Source of the DNA: Leifsonia sp. TF02-11
GTDB lineage: Bacteria; Actinomycetota; Actinomycetes; Actinomycetales; Microbacteriaceae
DNA: 64,000 bases
Assembly: GCF_017565305.1 (NCBI RefSeq)
Contig: NZ_JAGEKP010000002.1
Span: forward strand, 83,094 to 147,093
Reading direction: 5' to 3'
Each line of letters begins with the position of its first letter. Position 1 is the stretch's first letter. Below the pieces are notes generated by a model. The model was not told the DNA's origin and did not search any database. It was given only the letters and a program-made list of their open reading frames with translations. Shown piece after piece: positions 26,811 through 36,427 of this stretch. Both the position numbers and the translations under genes were made by a program.

Positions 26811-27652
26811 TTGTTCAGCCTCCTCGCGGCGATGCGCCTGGCCCACAGCCAGAAGACGACGAAGAGACCGACCAGATAGACGACGTGGACGAGGGTCAGC
26901 CACAGCGGCTCCGCATACCCGTACGCGAACACGCGCGACAGCTCGGTGGAGTGCCAGAGCGGGGAGATCCACCCGATCCACTGGAGGTACGGCGGCATCG
27001 TCGACAGGGGGAAGAACGTGCCGGAGAACAGCGTCATCGGCAGCAGCACGAAGCGCATGAGCATCGCGATCTGGCCGGTGTCCTGCTCCAGTGTGGCGAC
27101 GTACGCCATGACCGGTGCGCCGAACGCGAGGCCGCCCAGGGTCGCGACCAGGATCGCGAGCCAGCCCCACGGGCTAGGCACGGCCCCGAACAGCAGCATG
27201 AACGCGTAGTAGACGATGCTCGTGCCCAGCAGCCGCGCCACCACGGAGATGACCACGCCGTCGATGATCTGGCCCGCAGAGATCGGGGAGGCGCTGATCC
27301 CGAGGAACGTCGGGTTCCATTTGAAGCCCAGCATCACCGGGTAGGTGAACTCCTCGCTCGCGACCGTGACGGCCGCCGTGCACAGCAGCGCGGGCGCGAC
27401 GAAGGCCAGGTAGCTCACGCCGTTCACCGCGGTCGGGCCCAGGTTGGCGCTGACCAGGCTCCCCAGGCCGACGCCCATCGCGAACAGGTAGAGGAACGGG
27501 TTGCCGAAGCCCGTGACTAGCAGTGTCTGCAGGTAGGCGCGCATCACCCGGAAGCGGTGCTCCGCCACGTACCAGGCGCCGAACCGGCGCGGTCTGCCCG
27601 CGCCGGCGAGAGCCGCGCGTGCGCCTTCGTCCACCGATGCGGTCGCGCTCAT
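26807..27652 (-). CDS. ABC-2 type transporter permease
   Basis: The partner permease, 281 residues, with the same six-helix plan: MRAYLQTLLVTGFGNPFLYLFAMGVGLGSLV at helix one and LLPMTLFSGTFFPLSTMPPYLQWIGWISPLWHSTEL as the ABC-2 signature. The two permeases are clear paralogues, suggesting a heterodimeric channel. ATG at 27652 overlaps the ATPase stop by four bases (ATGA). Confidence 0.85.
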   Translation of the reverse strand: MSATASVDEGARAALAGAGRPRRFGAWYVAEHRFRVMRAYLQTLLVTGFGNPFLYLFAMGVGLGSLVSANLGPTAVNGVSYLAFVAPALLCTAAVTVASEEFTYPVMLGFKWNPTFLGISASPISAGQIIDGVVISVVARLLGTSIVYYAFMLLFGAVPSPWGWLAILVATLGGLAFGAPVMAYVATLEQDTGQIAMLMRFVLLPMTLFSGTFFPLSTMPPYLQWIGWISPLWHSTELSRVFAYGYAEPLWLTLVHVVYLVGLFVVFWLWARRIAARRLNK

Positions 27653-28575
27653 TCGATCAGGCTCCGACCGGTGAGCCGCAGGAACACGTCTTCGAGGCTC
27701 GAGCGGCGCACGAGGCTGGTGATCGGGTGCAGCCCGCGCTCGGTCAGCCGCGCGAGCTCGGCCTCCCCGTCGTCGCTGTAGACCAGGATGCGGTCGGGAA
27801 GCACCTCGATCCGCTCGCCGATGCCCTCGAGACGTGGGGCGACCTCCGCGTTGCGGTCGGAGCCGAACCGCACTTCCAGCACCTCGCGGGTCGAGTACTC
27901 GCGGATGAGCGAGGCCGGAGTGCCCTCCGCCATGATCGTGCCCTTGTCGACGACGACCAGGCGATCGCAGAGCTGCTCGGCCTCGTCCATGTAGTGCGTG
28001 GTGAGGAGAAGGGTGGTGCCGGATTCTTTGAGCCGGAACAGCCGGTCCCAGAGGATGTGCCTGGCCTGGGGATCGAGCCCGGTCGTCGGTTCGTCGAGCA
28101 GCAGGATGCGCGGGTCGTTGATGAGCGCCCGCGCGATGGTCAGCCGGCGCTTCATGCCGCCGGAGAGGTCGTCGACCTTCGCCTTGGCCTTGTCTTCGAG
28201 CTGGGCGAACGCCAGCAGCTCGTCGGCGCGCCTGCGCACGTGTGCCGATGGGAGGCCGAAGTAGCGCCCGTAGACGATGAGGTTGTCGCGCACGCGCAGC
28301 TCGGTGTCGAGGTTGTCGGACTGCGGCACCACGCCGAGCTGCGACCGGATCTCCGGCCCGTACCGGTCGGGGTCGAGCCCGAGGATGCTCAGCTCGCCGG
28401 CCGTGCGCGTGGAGACGGCACCGATCATGCGCATCGTCGTCGACTTGCCTGCGCCGTTCGGTCCGAGCAGGCCGAACGACTCCCCCGCCTCGACCTCGAA
28501 GCTGATGCCGTCCACGGCCGCGAAGTCCTTGTACTTCTTGACCAGATCGGTGGCGGTGATGACAGACGTCGGCAT
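27649..28575 (-). CDS. ABC transporter ATP-binding protein (DrrA/NodI type)
   Basis: The ATPase of the exporter: 308 residues. Walker A GPNGAGKSTTMRM (about residue 39), Q-loop GVVPQSDNLD, signature DLSGGMKRRLTIARAL, Walker B ILLLDEPTTGLD and switch His in LLTTHYMDEAEQLC. The C-terminal 80 residues form the extra domain seen in drug and polysaccharide exporters. It is first in the operon with two permeases. The ATG at 28575 has no ribosome site; TACAGT ends eight bases upstream. Confidence 0.9.
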   Translation of the reverse strand: MPTSVITATDLVKKYKDFAAVDGISFEVEAGESFGLLGPNGAGKSTTMRMIGAVSTRTAGELSILGLDPDRYGPEIRSQLGVVPQSDNLDTELRVRDNLIVYGRYFGLPSAHVRRRADELLAFAQLEDKAKAKVDDLSGGMKRRLTIARALINDPRILLLDEPTTGLDPQARHILWDRLFRLKESGTTLLLTTHYMDEAEQLCDRLVVVDKGTIMAEGTPASLIREYSTREVLEVRFGSDRNAEVAPRLEGIGERIEVLPDRILVYSDDGEAELARLTERGLHPITSLVRRSSLEDVFLRLTGRSLIE

Positions 28576-28685
28576 AGTTCAGCACTGTATCCCGGTCGTC
28601 CGACATCCCCGGAGTTTCAGCAAACAGGCAGTCCACAGCAAGTACGGTCGAAGCAGCATCCCGATCCCTCTTCGAAGGAACCCCC

Positions 28686-30662
28686 ATGAGCTCCGAGACC
28701 AGCGCTCGCTCCGCGCCCAGCGCTCCCCCGCGTCGACGTTCGCCCTTCGCCCGGCGGGAGGCGGACAGCGGTCCACGCGCACGGTTCAGCCAGCTCCTCC
28801 CCTACCTCCTCGAGCACCGCGCGGTGCTCTCGGTCGTCGTGGTGCTGAGCGTGCTGGGTGCGGCGGCGAGCCTCGCGCAACCGCTGCTGGTCAGTCAGGT
28901 GATCACCCTGGTCGGCAAGGGCGAGCCGCTGAACGGCATCGTCTGGGGGCTCGTGGCCCTTGTCGTCGTCTCCGCGCTCATCTCGGGTTACCAGCACTAC
29001 CTCCTGCAGCGCACCGGAGAGGGCGTCGTGCTGTCGTCGCGGCGCAAGCTGGTCGCCCGCCTGCTGCGGCTGCCGATCAGCGAGTTCGACACGCGCCGCA
29101 CCGGCGACCTCGTGTCGCGCGTCGGCTCCGACACCACACTGCTGCGCGCGGTGCTCACGCAGGGGCTCGTGGAAGCCATCGGCGGCGCTCTCACGTTCAT
29201 CGGGGCGCTCATCGCGATGCTCATCATCGACCCGGTGCTCCTGGGCCTCACCGTGCTGGTGGTGGCCGTCTCGATCGTCGTCGTCACGCTGCTCTCCGGC
29301 CGCATCCGCGTCGCCAGCCAGAAGGCGCAGACGAAGGTCGGCGATCTGGCCGCCGCGGTGGAGCGGGCGATCAGCTCGGTACGCACCATCCGCGCGGCCA
29401 ACGCCACCGAGCGTGAGATCGCGGCGGTGGACGACGATGCGACCGGCGCGTGGCGGATGGGCATCCGGGTCGCGAAGATCTCGGCGCTCGTCGTTCCGGT
29501 CGCCGGCATCGCGATGCAGGTGTCGTTCCTGGTGGTTCTCGGCGTCGGCGGCTTCCGCGTAGCCAGCGGGGCGATCACCGTCGCCAACCTGGTGGCGTTC
29601 ATCCTCTTCCTGTTCATGATGATCCTGCCGCTCGGCCAGGCGTTCGGAGCCATCACCGCCGTCAACTCGGCCCTCGGAGCGCTCGGCCGCATCCAGGAGA
29701 TCCTCGACCTGCCCACCGAGGACCAGCACGACCGCGAGATCGCCCCGCTGGCGCTGACCGTCGGCGTGGCGAACGAGGGACTCGCGCCCGGCGCGCCCGC
29801 GATCGAGTTCGTCGATGTGGAGTTCGCGTATCCGTCGACGGCCGGGGAGCCGGCTCCGCAAGACCGTCCGGCGCCGACGGACACCGAGGCCATCGCGTTC
29901 GAGGCCCTCGGCGGCGTCGATGTCGTGGCCGAGGCGGAGGCCGCAGCAGGGCTTGGATCAGACGCTCCCGAGGCTTCCCCCGGCGGCGTCCTGCACGGTG
30001 TCAGCTTCAGCGTCCCCCGCGGCAAGCGGACCGCGCTGGTCGGGCCGTCCGGCGCGGGCAAGTCGACCATCCTGGCCTTGATCGAGCGCTTCTACGACCC
30101 CGAGGCGGGCCAGGTGCGCTTCGGCGGGATGGACGTCCGCACGCTCGACCGCGTCGCCCTCCGCTCGAACATCGGCTACGTGGAGCAGGACGCCCCGGTG
30201 CTCGCGGGCTCGCTGCGCGACAACCTGCGCCTCGCCACGCCGGACGCGACGGACCAGGAGTGCATCGACGTCCTCCACGCGGTCAACCTCACCGAGGTGT
30301 TGGAGCGCAGCGACCTCGGGCTCGACGCCCCGGTCGGCGAAGACGGCATCATGCTCTCCGGCGGCGAGCGCCAGCGGCTCGCGATCGCTCGCGCATTGCT
30401 CGCGGCACCGCCCGTGCTGCTGCTCGACGAGTCGACGTCGAGCCTCGACGGGCGCAACGAGCAGCTGATGCGGGAGGCGATCGACGCGGTGGCGGAGGAC
30501 CGCACCATGCTGGTGATCGCTCACCGGCTGTCCACCGTCGTCGACAGCGATCAGATCGTCGTGCTCGACCACGGCCGCGTCGTCGGTGTGGGAACCCACT
30601 CCGAGCTCGTCGCGAGCACTCCCCTCTACCGCGACCTCGCCAAGCACCAACTCCTCGTCTGA
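28686..30662 (+). CDS. ABC exporter, fused permease and ATPase, with an inserted linker in the ATPase
   Basis: A 658-residue type IV ABC exporter (lipid, peptide or drug). The membrane domain has six helices between about residues 40 and 325 (TGDLVSRVGSDTTLLRAVL is the usual coupling-helix region). The ATPase has Walker A VGPSGAGKSTILALIERFYDP, signature LSGGERQRLAIARAL, Walker B VLLLDESTSSLD and H-loop VIAHRLSTV. Between the A-loop (VEFAYPSTAG) and HGVSFSVPRGKR there is an insertion of about 60 acidic, Ala/Pro-rich residues. ATG at 28686 follows GAAGGA. It is divergent from the ABC-2 genes and convergent with pckG. Confidence 0.88.
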   Translation: MSSETSARSAPSAPPRRRSPFARREADSGPRARFSQLLPYLLEHRAVLSVVVVLSVLGAAASLAQPLLVSQVITLVGKGEPLNGIVWGLVALVVVSALISGYQHYLLQRTGEGVVLSSRRKLVARLLRLPISEFDTRRTGDLVSRVGSDTTLLRAVLTQGLVEAIGGALTFIGALIAMLIIDPVLLGLTVLVVAVSIVVVTLLSGRIRVASQKAQTKVGDLAAAVERAISSVRTIRAANATEREIAAVDDDATGAWRMGIRVAKISALVVPVAGIAMQVSFLVVLGVGGFRVASGAITVANLVAFILFLFMMILPLGQAFGAITAVNSALGALGRIQEILDLPTEDQHDREIAPLALTVGVANEGLAPGAPAIEFVDVEFAYPSTAGEPAPQDRPAPTDTEAIAFEALGGVDVVAEAEAAAGLGSDAPEASPGGVLHGVSFSVPRGKRTALVGPSGAGKSTILALIERFYDPEAGQVRFGGMDVRTLDRVALRSNIGYVEQDAPVLAGSLRDNLRLATPDATDQECIDVLHAVNLTEVLERSDLGLDAPVGEDGIMLSGGERQRLAIARALLAAPPVLLLDESTSSLDGRNEQLMREAIDAVAEDRTMLVIAHRLSTVVDSDQIVVLDHGRVVGVGTHSELVASTPLYRDLAKHQLLV

Positions 30663-30668
30663 GCAGCC

Positions 30669-30730
30669 ATCGCTTCCTCACTTCTTCCCGCAACACGCCG
30701 TGCGTGGGCGGGAGGAAGTGAGGAAGCGAT
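30669..30730. terminator. Long bidirectional hairpin between ABC exporter and pckG
   Basis: A 23-base stem with one mismatch (ATCGCTTCCTCACTTCTTCC... at 30669-30691 against 30708-30730) and a 16-base loop fills the convergent gap. Confidence 0.7.
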
Positions 30731-30745
30731 AGCCGGTGTCCGCGG

Positions 30746-32650
30746 TCAGGCGCGGAGCTGGTAGCGGAGGGACGCGAGCTCGGCCCGCAGTGCGGCGGGG
30801 ACGCGGGTGCCGAACTGCTCGAAGTACTCCTCGGTGAGGTCGCACTCGGCGAGCCAGCTGTCGCGGTCGACCTCGAACAGCTCGGCGACGTCGGCCTCCG
30901 GGAGGTCGAGGCCGTCGAGATCGAGCTGCTCGAGCCGCGGGAGCCGGCCGATGGGCGTCGAGACGGCATCGGCCGAACCCTCCACCCGACGGGCGATCCA
31001 CTCGATCACGCGCGAGTTCTCGCCGAAGCCCGGCCACAGGAAGCGCCCGTCGTCACCCTTGCGGAACCAGTTGACCTGGAACACCGCGGGGGCGTTCTCG
31101 CCGAGCTGCTCGCCGACCTCCAGCCAGTGGCCCCAGTAGTCGGCCATGTTGTACCCGCAGAACGGGAGCATCGCGAACGGGTCACGCCGCAGCTCGCCCA
31201 CGGTGCCCTCGGCGGCGGCGGTCTTCTCGGACGAGACCGTCGCACCGATGAAGACGCCGTGCTTCCAGTCGCGCGCCTGCGCCACCAGGGGCACGTTGGT
31301 CGCGCGACGGCCACCGAACAGGATCGCGTCGATCGGCACGCCGTCGAACGCGTCCCAGTCGTCTGCGATGGACGGGCACTGCGCGGCGGACACGGTGAAC
31401 CGGGAGTTCGGGTGCGCGGCCGGGCGTCCACTCGCCGGCGTCCAGTCGTTGCCCTCCCAGTCGATGAGGTGCGCGGGAGGCTCCTCGGTCAGGCCCTCCC
31501 ACCACACGTCGCCGTCGTCGCGCAGCGCCACGTTGGTGAAGATCGTGTTGCCCCAGAGCGTCTCGACCGCCGTCTTGTTGGTCAGCTCGCCGGTTCCAGG
31601 GGCGACGCCGAAGAAGCCGGCCTCCGGGTTGATGGCGCGCAGGCGGCCGTCTGGCCCCTGACGCAGCCAGGCGATGTCGTCGCCGATGGTCTCGACGGTC
31701 CAGCCCGGGATGGTCGGGCGCAGCATCGCGAGGTTCGTCTTGCCGCACGCCGACGGGAACGCCGCCGCGAAGTGGAAGGCGCGGCCCTCCGGCGAGGTGA
31801 CCTTGATGAGCAGCATGTGCTCGGCGAGCCAGCCCTCGTCGCGCGCCATGGCCGAGGCGATCCGCAGCGCGAAGGCCTTCTTGGCGAGGATGGCGTTGCC
31901 GCCGTAGCCCGAGCCGTACGACCAGACCTCCCGCGTCTCGGGGAACTGGACGATGTACTTGGTCTCGTTGCACGGCCAGGCCACGTCGTCGTGCCGCACG
32001 CCGGCGTCGTCGATCAGCGGAGCGCCCACGCTGTGCACGGTCGGCACCCACGGCTGCCCGGCGTCGATCAGGTCGAGCACGGCGCTCGTCACGCGCGTCA
32101 TCTTCGCCATGCTCACGGCGACGTAGGCGGAGTCGGTCAGCTCGACGCCCACCTGCGAGATCGGGCCGCCGACCGGACCCATCGAGAACGGGACGACGTA
32201 CATCGTGCGGCCGCGCATGCTGCCGGCGAAGACGTCGCGCAGCTCGGCGCGCATGGCCTCCGGCTCACGCCAGTTGTTCGTCGGGCCGGCATCCTGCTCG
32301 TCGAGGGAGCAGATGAAGGTGCGATCCTCCACGCGGGCGACATCACCGGGGTCGGTGCGGGCGAGGAAGCTGTTCGGACGCCATTCCGGGTTCAACCGGA
32401 TGAGCTTGCCCTCGGCGACGAGCAGCTTGGTGAGGCGGTCCTCCTCGCCGGGGGTTCCGTCGCACCAGACGATCGACTCGGGCTGGGTCAGGTCGGCGAT
32501 GCCGGCGACCCAGGCCCGGAGGCCGTCGAGGCCGGTCAGACCGGCGATGCCTTCCGGGTAGGCGGTCTGCTCGCGGTGGGCGCGGTCGTCGTCGGACCGG
32601 TCGTCGTCGGACGGGGTGTGCGCGGTCCGGGGAAGCTCGGCGATGCTCAT
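30746..32650 (-). CDS. pckG: Phosphoenolpyruvate carboxykinase (GTP)
   Basis: It converts oxaloacetate to PEP with GTP, the entry to gluconeogenesis from acetate and TCA intermediates. It has 634 residues, slightly longer than usual because of an acidic N-terminal extension. The kinase loop [15 protein letters not shown] contains the reactive Cys of the GTP family. [43 protein letters not shown] and [12 protein letters not shown] are further family blocks. It is divergent from a RamB-like regulator, with two inverted repeats between, so regulation by carbon source is likely. ATG at 32650 is chosen because it sits after GAGAGGACC. Confidence 0.95.
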   Translation of the reverse strand: MSIAELPRTAHTPSDDDRSDDDRAHREQTAYPEGIAGLTGLDGLRAWVAGIADLTQPESIVWCDGTPGEEDRLTKLLVAEGKLIRLNPEWRPNSFLARTDPGDVARVEDRTFICSLDEQDAGPTNNWREPEAMRAELRDVFAGSMRGRTMYVVPFSMGPVGGPISQVGVELTDSAYVAVSMAKMTRVTSAVLDLIDAGQPWVPTVHSVGAPLIDDAGVRHDDVAWPCNETKYIVQFPETREVWSYGSGYGGNAILAKKAFALRIASAMARDEGWLAEHMLLIKVTSPEGRAFHFAAAFPSACGKTNLAMLRPTIPGWTVETIGDDIAWLRQGPDGRLRAINPEAGFFGVAPGTGELTNKTAVETLWGNTIFTNVALRDDGDVWWEGLTEEPPAHLIDWEGNDWTPASGRPAAHPNSRFTVSAAQCPSIADDWDAFDGVPIDAILFGGRRATNVPLVAQARDWKHGVFIGATVSSEKTAAAEGTVGELRRDPFAMLPFCGYNMADYWGHWLEVGEQLGENAPAVFQVNWFRKGDDGRFLWPGFGENSRVIEWIARRVEGSADAVSTPIGRLPRLEQLDLDGLDLPEADVAELFEVDRDSWLAECDLTEEYFEQFGTRVPAALRAELASLRYQLRA

Positions 32651-32684
32651 TCCGGAGGTCCTCTCGTTCGGAAAGATCGGGGTC

Positions 32685-32709
32685 TGAATCCAGCATCGAG
32701 CAGGATTCA
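32685..32709. promoter_or_regulatory. Inverted repeat 1 in the pckG-ramB divergent region
   Basis: TGAATCC (32685-32691) and GGATTCA (32703-32709) are perfect arms 11 bases apart, about 35 bases upstream of pckG. The arms share GAATC/GATTC with the second repeat. Confidence 0.5.
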
Positions 32710-32734
32710 CCGCTTCGAACCGAAAACCACAGCT

Positions 32735-32752
32735 AAAGAATCAGGATTCTTT
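32735..32752. promoter_or_regulatory. Inverted repeat 2 overlapping the ramB promoter
   Basis: AAAGAATCAGGATTCTTT has perfect eight-base arms around AG and ends four bases before the TATCGT -10 hexamer of ramB (32756-32761). A protein bound here would cover the -35 region, which fits autoregulation by the regulator. Confidence 0.6.
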
Positions 32753-32767
32753 CGCTATCGTGAAGGC

Positions 32768-34225
32768 ATGGACTCCCTCGCCTCCGAGCCGGTGACCGCC
32801 GACGTCGCCACCCTCGGCCACCGCATCCGGTATTTCCGCACGCAGCGCGGTCTGACGCTCGACGAGCTCGGCACCGCCGCAGGGGTGGCCGCCAGCCAGC
32901 TCTCGTTGATCGAGAACGGCAAGCGCGAGCCGCGCATCTCCCTCCTCGGCACCCTGGCGTCCGCGCTGGGGGTGCAGCTGGCCGACCTGCTCTCCGCCGA
33001 GCCGCCGGACGAGCGTGCCGCCCTGGAGATCGAGCTCTCGCGCGCCCAGCGCGGCACGCTCTACGGCTCCCTCGGCCTCCCGACGGTCAAACCGACGAAG
33101 GGCACGCCGACCGAGACGCTGGAGGCCCTCGTCGGCCTCCACCGCGAGCTCGCCCGCCGGGCCACCGAGGCGATCGCGACGCCCGAGGAGGCACGCAGGG
33201 CGAACACGGAGCTGCGGGAGCGGATGCGCGGACAGGACAACTACATCCCGGACATCGAGCGGCTCGCCGAGGAGCGCGTGCGCGCCTCCGGACACGTCCG
33301 CGGGGCCCTCACCCACCGCGAGGTGAGCGTGATGGCGGAGCAGCTGGGCTTCGAGCTCATCTACGTGGACGATCTGCCACGGTCGACGCGCTCGATCACC
33401 GACCTCGAGAACGGGCGGATCTACCTGCCTCCTGCCTCGATCCCCGGCGGCCACGGCCTCCGGTCGATGGCGCTGCAGGCGATGGCGCACCGGCTGCTGG
33501 GGCACGAGCGGCCGGCCAGCTACGCGGACTTCCTCCGGCAGCGGCTGGAGATCAACTACTTCGCGGCCTGCTGCCTGATGCCCGAGGAGGCGGCCGTCGC
33601 CTTCCTGCAGCAGGCGAAGAAGGAGAAGGACCTCGCCGTGGAGGATTTCCGCGACGCCTTCGGGGTGACGCACGAGGCCGCGGCGCTGCGCCTGACCAAC
33701 CTGGCGACGCGGCATCTGGACATGCCCCTGCACTTCCTGCGCGTCGGCGACGACGGCACGCTCTACAAGGGCTACGAGAACGACAGCCTGCCGTTGCCGA
33801 CCGATGTGACCGGCTCGATCGAGGGACAGGTGGTGTGCCGCAAGTGGGGCGCCCGCAACGCCTTCGCGCGCACCAACCGCACGACGGAGTTCTACCAGTA
33901 CACCGACACTCCCGCCGGCACGTTCTGGTGCTCGACGCAGACGGGCAGCACCGCGGACGGCGGGTTCTCGATCAGCGTCGGCGTGCCGTTCGACCAGGCC
34001 AAGTGGTTCCGCGGCCGGGAGACGACGGAGCGGGCGGAGTCGCGCTGCCCGGACGAGTCGTGCTGCAAGCGCGCCCCTGCCGCGCTGACCGGGCACTGGG
34101 CGGGCAAGGCGTGGCCCAGCGCGCGCCTGCACGCGCACATCCTCTCGCCCCTGCCGTCGGGATCGTTCCCCGGCGTCGACGACTCCGACGTATACACGTT
34201 CCTGGAGGCCCACTCCGGCGTCTGA
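32768..34225 (+). CDS. ramB: RamB/ScfR-type short-chain acyl regulator
   Basis: RamB-like proteins control acetate and propionate metabolism genes in actinobacteria. This 485-residue protein has an XRE-type HTH (residues 17-70: IRYFRTQRGLTLDELGTAAGVAASQLSLIENGKREP), a long helical linker, a middle ImmA/IrrE-like domain with a degenerate zinc motif (MALQAMAHRLLGHER), and the C-terminal ScfR domain (CRKWGARNAFARTNRTTEFYQYTDTPAGTFWCSTQTG) with a Cys-rich end (CPDESCCKRAP). Members elsewhere bind upstream of acs, ack-pta, the glyoxylate genes and pck. Adjacency to pckG, and acs in the same window, support that role here. Leaderless start: ATG six bases after TATCGT. Confidence 0.85.
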   Translation: MDSLASEPVTADVATLGHRIRYFRTQRGLTLDELGTAAGVAASQLSLIENGKREPRISLLGTLASALGVQLADLLSAEPPDERAALEIELSRAQRGTLYGSLGLPTVKPTKGTPTETLEALVGLHRELARRATEAIATPEEARRANTELRERMRGQDNYIPDIERLAEERVRASGHVRGALTHREVSVMAEQLGFELIYVDDLPRSTRSITDLENGRIYLPPASIPGGHGLRSMALQAMAHRLLGHERPASYADFLRQRLEINYFAACCLMPEEAAVAFLQQAKKEKDLAVEDFRDAFGVTHEAAALRLTNLATRHLDMPLHFLRVGDDGTLYKGYENDSLPLPTDVTGSIEGQVVCRKWGARNAFARTNRTTEFYQYTDTPAGTFWCSTQTGSTADGGFSISVGVPFDQAKWFRGRETTERAESRCPDESCCKRAPAALTGHWAGKAWPSARLHAHILSPLPSGSFPGVDDSDVYTFLEAHSGV

Positions 34226-34366
34226 GATTCGTCACGAATCTCGACATTCGTGGCACGAATGTGCACATTCGTCACGAATGTCGCCTTCCCCGGCGCCGCG
34301 GGAGCCGGGGCGATTCGTCACGAATGTCGAGAATCGTGGCACGAATGTCGACATTCGTGACGAATG
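34226..34366. repeat. Array of six ATTCGT/ACGAAT palindromes around a central hairpin
   Basis: Two groups of three palindromes with centres at 34233, 34253, 34273 and 34319, 34339, 34359, so each group has an exact 20-base period. Forms are ATTCGTCACGAAT or ATTCGTGGCACGAAT (one arm decayed at 34331-34347). Between the groups CCCCGGC (34288-34294) pairs with GCCGGGG (34304-34310). The left group is also largely complementary to the right one, so the whole region can fold as one long imperfect hairpin. It begins at the ramB stop and lies between convergent ramB and the SDR gene. Confidence 0.95.
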
Positions 34367-34394
34367 TCGGGGGGCGGGGGGCGGCGGGCTGGGG

Positions 34395-35174
34395 TTACTT
34401 GGGCTGCATGCGGATGGCGCCGTCGAGGCGGATCGTCTCGCCGTTGAGCATCGGGTTCTCGACGATCGCACGCACGAGCTGCGCGTACTCGGCCGGCCGG
34501 CCGAGCCGCGACGGGTGCGGCACCTGCGCGGCGAGCGAGTCCTGCGCCGCCTGCGGCAGCCCCGCCATCATCGGCGTCTCGAAGATGCCGGGCGCGATGG
34601 TGACCACCCGGATCAGGCTGCGCGCGAACTCCCGGGCCAGCGGAAGCGTCATCGCCGCGACGCCGCCCTTCGACGCCGAGTACGCCGGCTGGCCGATCTG
34701 GCCGTCGAACGCGGCGACGGAGGCGGTGTTCACGATGACGCCGCGCTCTCGGCCTCCCGGCACGTCCTCCCCCACCGGCTCGGTCTCGACCATGGCCGCA
34801 GCGGCCAGTCTCACCACGTTGAAGGTTCCGATCAGGTTGACCTTGATCACCCGTTCGAAGCTCTCCAGCGGGAGGACGCCGTCTCGGCCCAGCACTTTCT
34901 GAGCCGTCGCGATGCCCGCGCAGTTGACCACGATCCGCAGCGGAGCGAGCGCGCTCGCGGTCTGGACGGCCTCCTGCACCTGCTCGACGTCGGTGACGTC
35001 GGCCGCGACGAACCGTGCGTGCGGACCGAGGGCGACCGCGGCCTTCTCGCCCTCCGAGCTGGGGAGGTCGACGATCACGACGCGCGCGCCCGCCTCCGTC
35101 AGTGCCCGGGCTGTGGCGTTGCCGAGGCCGCTCGCGCCGCCGGTCACGAGGGCCGAACATCCGTCGATCTGCAT
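34395..35174 (-). CDS. SDR-family 3-hydroxyacyl-CoA dehydrogenase-like protein
   Basis: A 259-residue short-chain dehydrogenase. The NAD site is [17 protein letters not shown] with VVIVDLP (acidic residue selecting NAD), VNCAGIATA is the NNAG-type motif, and the catalytic set is [20 protein letters not shown] (Ser, Tyr, Lys). It resembles the type-10 17-beta-HSD / 3-hydroxyacyl-CoA dehydrogenase group. It follows a thiolase and an aldehyde dehydrogenase on the same strand, suggesting a beta-oxidation-like step on a branched or aromatic acyl-CoA. ATG at 35174 follows AAAGGA. Confidence 0.88.
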   Translation of the reverse strand: MQIDGCSALVTGGASGLGNATARALTEAGARVVIVDLPSSEGEKAAVALGPHARFVAADVTDVEQVQEAVQTASALAPLRIVVNCAGIATAQKVLGRDGVLPLESFERVIKVNLIGTFNVVRLAAAAMVETEPVGEDVPGGRERGVIVNTASVAAFDGQIGQPAYSASKGGVAAMTLPLAREFARSLIRVVTIAPGIFETPMMAGLPQAAQDSLAAQVPHPSRLGRPAEYAQLVRAIVENPMLNGETIRLDGAIRMQPK

Positions 35175-35208
35175 GAGTGTCCTTTCGTCCGAAGGTTCCG
35201 TGTGGGGG

Positions 35209-36393
35209 TCAGAGGAGCTCGATGAGGGTGGCGTTGGCGGTGCCCCCACCCTCGCACATGGTCTGCAGGCCGTAGCGGCCGCCGACCGCCTCGAGTTCGT
35301 TCAGGAGGGTCGCGAGCAGTCGCGTCCCCGATGAGCCGAGCGCGTGGCCCAGCGCGATGGCGCCGCCGCGCGGGTTCAGCCGGGCCGGGTCCGCGCCGAA
35401 CTCGCGCTGCCAGAGGAGCGGCACGGGAGCGAAGGCCTCGTTCACCTCGTAGGCCTGGATGTCGTCGAGCTTCACACCGCTGCGGTCGAGCAGCTTACGT
35501 GTCGCCGGGAGGATCCCCGTGAGCATGAAGAGCGGGTCGCTGCCGGCGACCGCGAACGAGTGGAACCGTGCGCGCGGCTTCAGTCCGAGCCGCTTCGCCG
35601 CCTCCGCACTCATGATCAGGGCCGCGGAGGCGCCGTCGGTGAGCGGCGAGGAGTTGCCCGGGGTGATCCGCCAGTCCAGCTGCGGGAAGCGCGCAGCCAG
35701 CGCGTCCGTACGGAACGACGGCGCCAGCGCCGCCAGCTTCTCCACGGTCGTGCCCGGCCGGATGGTCTCGTCCGCATCCACGCTTCCGCTGTCCGGCGTC
35801 GGCACCGGCACGAGCTCGCCCCCGAAGGCTCCGGAGGCGGCGGCCTCCGCCGCACGCCGGTGCGATTCCGCCGCGAAGGCATCCAGCTCGTCGCGCGGGA
35901 TCCCCCAACGCTCGGCGATCAGCTCAGCGGCCACACCCTGGTTCACGAGGCCGTCGGGGTAGCGCGAGTGCAGCAGCTCGCCGCCGAGGGAGGCTCCCGC
36001 CTCGTTCGAGCCCAGGGGCTCACGGCTCATCGACTCCACACCGCAGGCGATGACGATGTCGTAGGCTCCGGCGATCACGCCCTGTGCGGCGAAGGCCGCC
36101 GCCTGCTGGCTGGATCCGCACTGGCGGTCGATCGTGACGGCGGGGACGCTCTCCGGGAAGCCCGCGCTGAGCACCGCGGTCCGCGTGATGTTGCCCGCCT
36201 GCTCGCCGGTCTGCGTGACGCAGCCGCCGATCACGTCGTCGACGAGTGCCGGGTCGAGCCCGTTGCGGTGGACCAGCTCGGCGAGCACGCCGGCGAGCAG
36301 GTCGGCCGGGTGGATGTCCGACAGCTCCCCTCCCGGTTTGCCGCGGCCGGACGCGGTGCGGACGACGTCGACGATGACGGCTTCGGTCGGCAT
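35209..36393 (-). CDS. Thiolase (acetyl-CoA C-acyltransferase)
   Basis: A degradative thiolase of 394 residues that cleaves 3-ketoacyl-CoA. The acylated Cys is in [19 protein letters not shown] (about residue 91). [33 protein letters not shown] (catalytic His; most thiolases have Pro after it) and [12 protein letters not shown] (proton-transfer Cys) complete the active site. It lies between the aldehyde dehydrogenase (34-base gap) and the SDR gene (34-base gap), so all are one transcript. Confidence 0.92.
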   Translation of the reverse strand: MPTEAVIVDVVRTASGRGKPGGELSDIHPADLLAGVLAELVHRNGLDPALVDDVIGGCVTQTGEQAGNITRTAVLSAGFPESVPAVTIDRQCGSSQQAAAFAAQGVIAGAYDIVIACGVESMSREPLGSNEAGASLGGELLHSRYPDGLVNQGVAAELIAERWGIPRDELDAFAAESHRRAAEAAASGAFGGELVPVPTPDSGSVDADETIRPGTTVEKLAALAPSFRTDALAARFPQLDWRITPGNSSPLTDGASAALIMSAEAAKRLGLKPRARFHSFAVAGSDPLFMLTGILPATRKLLDRSGVKLDDIQAYEVNEAFAPVPLLWQREFGADPARLNPRGGAIALGHALGSSGTRLLATLLNELEAVGGRYGLQTMCEGGGTANATLIELL

Positions 36394-36427
36394 GATGGTG
36401 CTCCTCGGTTCGGGCGGTGGCGCCGGC

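Noticed and set aside
34226..34366. CRISPR array
   Set aside because: Units are palindromes separated by only about 5 bases, with no unique spacers and no cas genes nearby.
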